A stretch of DNA of 64,000 nt from CBDFGK01 sp965247075 (GTDB lineage Bacteria; Pseudomonadota; Gammaproteobacteria; Pseudomonadales; Halieaceae), in the NCBI GenBank assembly GCA_965247075.1, contig CBDFGK010000002.1:1488001-1552000 (forward strand), written 5' to 3'. Shown here one piece after another: positions 60,476 through 64,000 of this stretch. Each line of letters begins with the position of its first letter. Position 1 is the stretch's first letter. The notes beneath the pieces are model-generated. The model was given only the letters and a program-made list of their open reading frames with translations. It searched no databases and was not told the origin of the DNA. Both the position numbers and the translations under genes were made by a program.

Positions 60476-62403
60476 AAGCCTGTCTCATTGGCGCGCAGGC
60501 GAGCAGCGAAGCGCCGGTGGGGGTCCTGCGCCATTAAACGCTGCAAGGTGAGTAGCGCTGTACCAGCGTCACCATTCAAAACTGCCGCGTGATAGACGTG
60601 TTCCAACGCTTCCCGAAAATCAGGATGCGCTACCAGCAAAGCCTCAGCCTCGCTGCGGGCACATTCGAGATCGCCGGATTTCAGACAATAATCAACCAGC
60701 ATAAACCAGACCTGGGGCTGCTGCGCGCCGCGGCGGGCCAGGCCCCGCAAAAACTGCTGCTGACCCTGGGCAGGAGCGCGACAATCGCGCTCCAGAACAC
60801 AGCGATTGTAGAATTCGAGGAAATTAATATTCGCCACACTCAAGGTGCCCGCGACCACGGCCCGCTGTAACTCATCCAGCCACTTGTCCGCACGCTCAGC
60901 AGCACTGGAGTTACCATCAAAATGAATGAGCAAGACCAGCGCCGGGATAGACTCTGGCTGCGCAAGATATGAACGGTAGGCGAGTTCGCGCGCGGCCCAG
61001 AGATAGCGCTGGGTCAATGCCTGGTCTGTTGAAGCCACGCCGGCATCCTGGTACACCGATGCCAGGTGCATGCGGGCGCGCGCCGATTCCGGGTGGAAAG
61101 TAAAATCCCGCTCGGCCAGGCTCAATTCATCCTGCCAGTAGGAGGTGCGCGCAAACAGCAGCAGGGCGTACAGTAGCAGCACTGCGCCGCCCAATAACCG
61201 AAACCGCACCCCCAACCAGCGTGACAACTGCGCACACAAGTGAGCAAACAAAACCACGAATCCCACAGCAGGCAGGTAATTACGGTGCTCGAACACCATC
61301 TCCAGGGGCAGCACGCTTGACTCCATACTGTGTGCCACCAGATACCAGAGCACCGCAAAAGCCAGCAGCGGTGCGCTATTACGCAATAGCCAACAGAGCA
61401 CCAACAACGCCAACCACGCAGCGATTGCCAGCAGTACCGGCATTTCCAGGATCGACTGTGTCCAGCGAATATCATCGTGAAAAAAGACGAACGTCCCCGG
61501 TAGCGGAAAGCTCAACCATGACAGGTAAATCCACAGCACTCTGAGCTGTGTCAGAAAACGTTCCGCAAGACTGTACTCTCGCAACGCATAGCTACGTTCA
61601 AGTAGGCCGACGTCTACCAACAGTACCGCCGGCAGCACGATAATCGGCAGCAGCAGCATGACCATCGTCGTATACCGGTACCGGCGACTAACCGCGCCAT
61701 TAATGCGAAACCGAAACAGGCACAACTCGGTAATGCCCGCTATCCAGGGCAACAGGAGGCCATTCTCCTTGCTCAGCGCAGCCATAATGGTACATATGAA
61801 CAGCACAAATACAGCGCGGGAAATACCCTCGGCAGTGGGCAAACCATGCATCCACTGCACCCGCAACCGGAAATAGCCGTACAGACCCAACACAACGAAC
61901 AAGGCCGGCAACTGGGTCATGCGCTGAACAGCATACAAAACCGTGGAAACCTGCAGCGGGTGTAAAACCCAACAGGCAGCCGCCAACACTGCCACCGCGC
62001 TCGCTCGCCGGGGCGTCCAATTCAACACCGGGCTGCAGGTGAAGAGCAAGCGCAGAAGAAACATGAGACACAGCCCAATCAGGCAGTGAATGAGCGCGTT
62101 GGTACGCTTGATGCTGAGGGCGGAGACCTCCCCATTGAGCACCGCGTTTACGGCGAAACTAAAGTTACTGATGGGACGACCCAGTGGACCGGCGGTTGTA
62201 CTGAGCGTCGCGACGCGCCAGCTTTCAAGCTCGCTGCCATCCACAACGAGCCACTGATTGTGCTCCAGCGCATATTTTGAATCGAAGAAAAAAAAGTCTC
62301 CCGCATGCAGCCAGTACACCGCCAGGCAGATGGCAAGTACAGCCGCCAGCAGGCCAGTGTGCCTGCCTCGAAACCCGACTGCTGCCGCACTGTGTTGTTG
62401 CAT
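60472..62403 (-). CDS. GT-C-like membrane protein with C-terminal TPR-like helices, copy 1
   Basis: A 643-residue paralogue of the next gene: ALSKENGLLLPWIAGITELC, HSMESSVLPLEMVFEHRNYL and a helical soluble C-terminus with TPR-like pairs (ARAMHLASVYQDAGV-type and DYCLKSGDLECARSEAEALL). The first loop has FFFFDSKYALEHNQW in place of the LDDF of copy 2. Tandem divergence suggests two acceptors or two sugars. It lies between pilA and the glycosyltransferases, the position of tfpO/tfpW-type pilin glycosylases in pseudomonads. Confidence 0.72.
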   Translation of the reverse strand: MQQHSAAAVGFRGRHTGLLAAVLAICLAVYWLHAGDFFFFDSKYALEHNQWLVVDGSELESWRVATLSTTAGPLGRPISNFSFAVNAVLNGEVSALSIKRTNALIHCLIGLCLMFLLRLLFTCSPVLNWTPRRASAVAVLAAACWVLHPLQVSTVLYAVQRMTQLPALFVVLGLYGYFRLRVQWMHGLPTAEGISRAVFVLFICTIMAALSKENGLLLPWIAGITELCLFRFRINGAVSRRYRYTTMVMLLLPIIVLPAVLLVDVGLLERSYALREYSLAERFLTQLRVLWIYLSWLSFPLPGTFVFFHDDIRWTQSILEMPVLLAIAAWLALLVLCWLLRNSAPLLAFAVLWYLVAHSMESSVLPLEMVFEHRNYLPAVGFVVLFAHLCAQLSRWLGVRFRLLGGAVLLLYALLLFARTSYWQDELSLAERDFTFHPESARARMHLASVYQDAGVASTDQALTQRYLWAARELAYRSYLAQPESIPALVLLIHFDGNSSAAERADKWLDELQRAVVAGTLSVANINFLEFYNRCVLERDCRAPAQGQQQFLRGLARRGAQQPQVWFMLVDYCLKSGDLECARSEAEALLVAHPDFREALEHVYHAAVLNGDAGTALLTLQRLMAQDPHRRFAARLRANETGL

Positions 62404-62455
62404 TTATTATACCAATCGCCGGTAAACCGGCACTCTTACCCGCCATTGCGCAGGC

Positions 62456-62483
62456 AAAAAAAACCCGGGGAATCCCCGGGTCA
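62456..62483 (-). terminator. Rho-independent terminator after pilA
   Basis: On the minus strand GACCCGGGGATTCCCCGGGT forms a strong stem and is followed by eight T. It separates pilA from the GT-C-like genes, which may be read at a lower level by read-through or from their own promoter. Confidence 0.92.
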
Positions 62484-62500
62484 TCATTGAGATCAGTGAA

Positions 62501-62938
62501 TTAACCGCGGCAGTCTGCCGACAAATACTTAACATCCATACCTGTACCCGCAACACACTTGTATTGCAACTGACCATCCGTAGTAGATGTCAGGCTGTAT
62601 ATAATGTCTTCACCACCGGCAGCACCCAGGGACGCATCGTTGGTCAAGCTAACCGTCAGGTTACCCGTAGCGCTCACAGCCATAGACGACGTGATAGTGG
62701 TGCCGATGGTGGTACGGATACCGGCTGCCGTTGCGTCAGCAGGCAATTTGCCCATGGCCGCATAGTACTCATACATACTGCTCTTGGCTTCAGACAAGAA
62801 AGCCATTGGCTCAGCAAGCTTGGCACGGATAGTGTAATCCTGGTACGCAGGCAGTGCCACCGCAGCCAGAATGCCGACAATCGCAATTACGATCATCAAT
62901 TCAATGAGGGTAAAACCCTTCTGGTTATTCATCTTCAT
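62501..62938 (-). CDS. pilA: Type IV pilin
   Basis: A 145-residue type IVa prepilin. The leader MKMNNQKG is cut before F, giving FTLIELMIVIAIVGILAAVA with Glu at +5. The globular domain ends in a disulfide loop between CVAGTGMD and SADC near the C-terminus. RAKLAEPMAFLSEAKSSMYEY is typical of PilA from marine gammaproteobacteria. It assembles into pili driven by PilB, whose gene diverges upstream. Possible O-glycosylation by the neighbouring GT-C-like proteins is inference. Confidence 0.96.
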   Translation of the reverse strand: MKMNNQKGFTLIELMIVIAIVGILAAVALPAYQDYTIRAKLAEPMAFLSEAKSSMYEYYAAMGKLPADATAAGIRTTIGTTITSSMAVSATGNLTVSLTNDASLGAAGGEDIIYSLTSTTDGQLQYKCVAGTGMDVKYLSADCRG

Positions 62939-63014
62939 AATTTCTACTCCATTATTGTTTATACGATGTCATTAGCCGGGTTACTTTCTGCCCGGCGCAA
63001 CAGGTAAAGGTGAC

Positions 63015-63030
63015 GCAGATGCCGTGCCAA
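63015..63030 (-). promoter_or_regulatory. Sigma-54 type promoter of pilA
   Basis: On the minus strand TTGGCACGGCATCTGC contains GG and GC separated by ten bases, close to the -24/-12 consensus TGGCAC-N5-TTGC. The start would fall near 63003, about 65 bp before pilA. PilR/PilS-type activation is the usual arrangement. Confidence 0.75.
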
Positions 63031-63292
63031 CTTGCTTAAAATAGTCCACAAAAAAATATTTCATCCTGTTTACCAGCGAATTATAGCACTAAGTGGAATT
63101 CTGCACAGCACTGTAAGCCTGGCAACGGCAGTGACGAAGCCAGCACCAAAGTGACAATAAGCGTCAGTCTGTGCCCAAACGCAAAAAACCGGACAGTCAG
63201 TACTATCAGCCCACCCTGAGGATGGTTATACTGCTGCAAGGCGTCCAGGAAAAGTGACCGTAACATCGTGAATACGTTACAGAAAACTTCGA

Positions 63293-64000
63293 ATGACCAA
63301 TAAATCTCCGGTGCAGTTGAGTGGACTCGCCGGGCGACTGGTGGCTGATGGTCTGCTGGCGGCAGAAATCGCTGAGAAGGCCCAACAGGAGGCGGTCAGG
63401 AACAAGGTTCCGTTGGTCAGCTATCTGGTAGAACAGGACTATATCGACGGCCAGACGCTGGCGGAGATGGCATCCGAGGAATTTGGCATTCCACTGTTCA
63501 ACATCACCGCCTTCAACCTGGAGTCCGTGCCAACAGACCTGGTGGCGCCTAGCCTGATCACCAAACACCACGCCCTGCCCCTGTTTCGCCGCGGCAACCG
63601 CTTGTATATTGCGGTATCTGACCCCACCAACCTGTCCGCTCTGGACGAAATCAAATTTCACACCGGCATCAACACCGACGCTATACTCGTTGAAGAAAAG
63701 ACCCTCAGTGAAAGCATCAGCGCCTGGGTCGATGCTCAGGACGAAATCGGTGGCGCTCTGGAGGGGCTGGATGATGCCGGCCTGGAAGATCTCGATGTGC
63801 AGGGGGTTGACGAAAATGCCGGCGCCGGCGACGATGGTTCTGCGGAGCTGGATGAAACTCCCATTGTGCGCTTCGTCAACAAGGTATTGCTGGACGCCAT
63901 TAAGGCGGGCGCATCGGATATCCATTTTGAACCCTACGAGAAAAGCTACCGCATTCGATTTCGGACAGACGGCATACTGGAAGAAATGGTTAAGCCACCA
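63293..64000 (+). CDS. pilB: Type IV pilus assembly ATPase PilB (partial)
   Basis: The ORF begins at ATG 63293 and runs off the window end after 236 codons. The N-terminal MshEN-like domain (LAGRLVADGLLAAEIAEKAQ, SYLVEQDYIDGQTLAEMASE, FGIPLFNITAFN) and the start of the ATPase core (PIVRFVNKVLLDAIKAGASD, IHFEPYEKSYRIRFRTDG) match PilB. It powers pilus extension. It is divergent from pilA across a 350-bp region, a common pilA-pilB layout. Confidence 0.95.
   Translation, partial: MTNKSPVQLSGLAGRLVADGLLAAEIAEKAQQEAVRNKVPLVSYLVEQDYIDGQTLAEMASEEFGIPLFNITAFNLESVPTDLVAPSLITKHHALPLFRRGNRLYIAVSDPTNLSALDEIKFHTGINTDAILVEEKTLSESISAWVDAQDEIGGALEGLDDAGLEDLDVQGVDENAGAGDDGSAELDETPIVRFVNKVLLDAIKAGASDIHFEPYEKSYRIRFRTDGILEEMVKPP

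Overview
The window looks like a chromosomal segment of a marine-type gammaproteobacterium. Most genes are moderately GC-rich and include malate synthase G, acyl-CoA metabolism, TonB-dependent receptor remnants, a type IV pilin with a sigma-54 type promoter and a pilB start. A Cellvibrionales-like relative is plausible, but this rests on protein character only. Several blocks are clearly more AT-rich (1.5-8.9 kb and 19.1-26.9 kb) and look horizontally acquired.

Layout. 0-1 kb: a MaoC/hydratase-2 type enzyme. 0.9-9.6 kb: two internally deleted ISL3-type elements in the same orientation flank a two-gene DNA-modification/defence pair (an N6-adenine methyltransferase and a phospholipase D-like SF2 helicase) with a decayed vapBC between them. 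9.9-11.4 kb: an AbiE toxin-antitoxin pair. 11.9-16.3 kb: a probable catabolic operon (amidohydrolase, two unknowns, enoyl-CoA hydratase, MDR-type dehydrogenase). 16.5-28.2 kb: a complete type II-B CRISPR-Cas locus flanked on both sides by IS1380-type sequence. 28.2-42 kb: accessory and decayed DNA, with VapBC, a diheme peroxidase, three copies of a membrane-anchored coiled-coil gene, a DDE insertion sequence, mobile mystery proteins A/B and many gene fragments. 40-48.5 kb: core metabolism (glpD, nadC, RraA-like, acyl-CoA dehydrogenase, LysR, glcB). 48.5-62.4 kb: a glycan gene cluster ending in two paralogous GT-C-like membrane proteins beside pilA. 63.3 kb to the end: the start of pilB.

The CRISPR-Cas locus is the most interesting part. 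The gene order on the minus strand is cas9 - fic - cas1 - cas2 - cas4, tightly spaced, and a Fic-fold gene lies inside the operon where F. novicida-type II-B loci have none. On the plus strand lie an array of 33 perfect 37-nt repeats plus one truncated repeat, a degenerate repeat preceded by a short 27-nt pseudo-spacer (the architecture of an scaRNA), and a tracrRNA with promoter, anti-repeat and terminator. The Fic protein keeps the FxDANKRxxR part of the Fic core but has Gln where the catalytic His should be. The upstream end of the array is cut inside a repeat by IS1380 sequence, so any leader there is gone. A -10-like TATGAT within every repeat may keep the array transcribed.

The defence modules (methyltransferase/helicase, AbiE, CRISPR-Cas9, VapBC, MmpA/MmpB) are stacked over about 36 kb and separated by insertion-sequence remnants, as in a defence island that has grown and decayed in place. 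The glycan cluster encodes a GDP-sugar pathway (Gmd, a C-methyltransferase-type enzyme, an SDR), a flippase, four glycosyltransferases and an FkbM-type methyltransferase. Its position next to pilA and two GT-C-like proteins suggests pilin or surface-glycan decoration.
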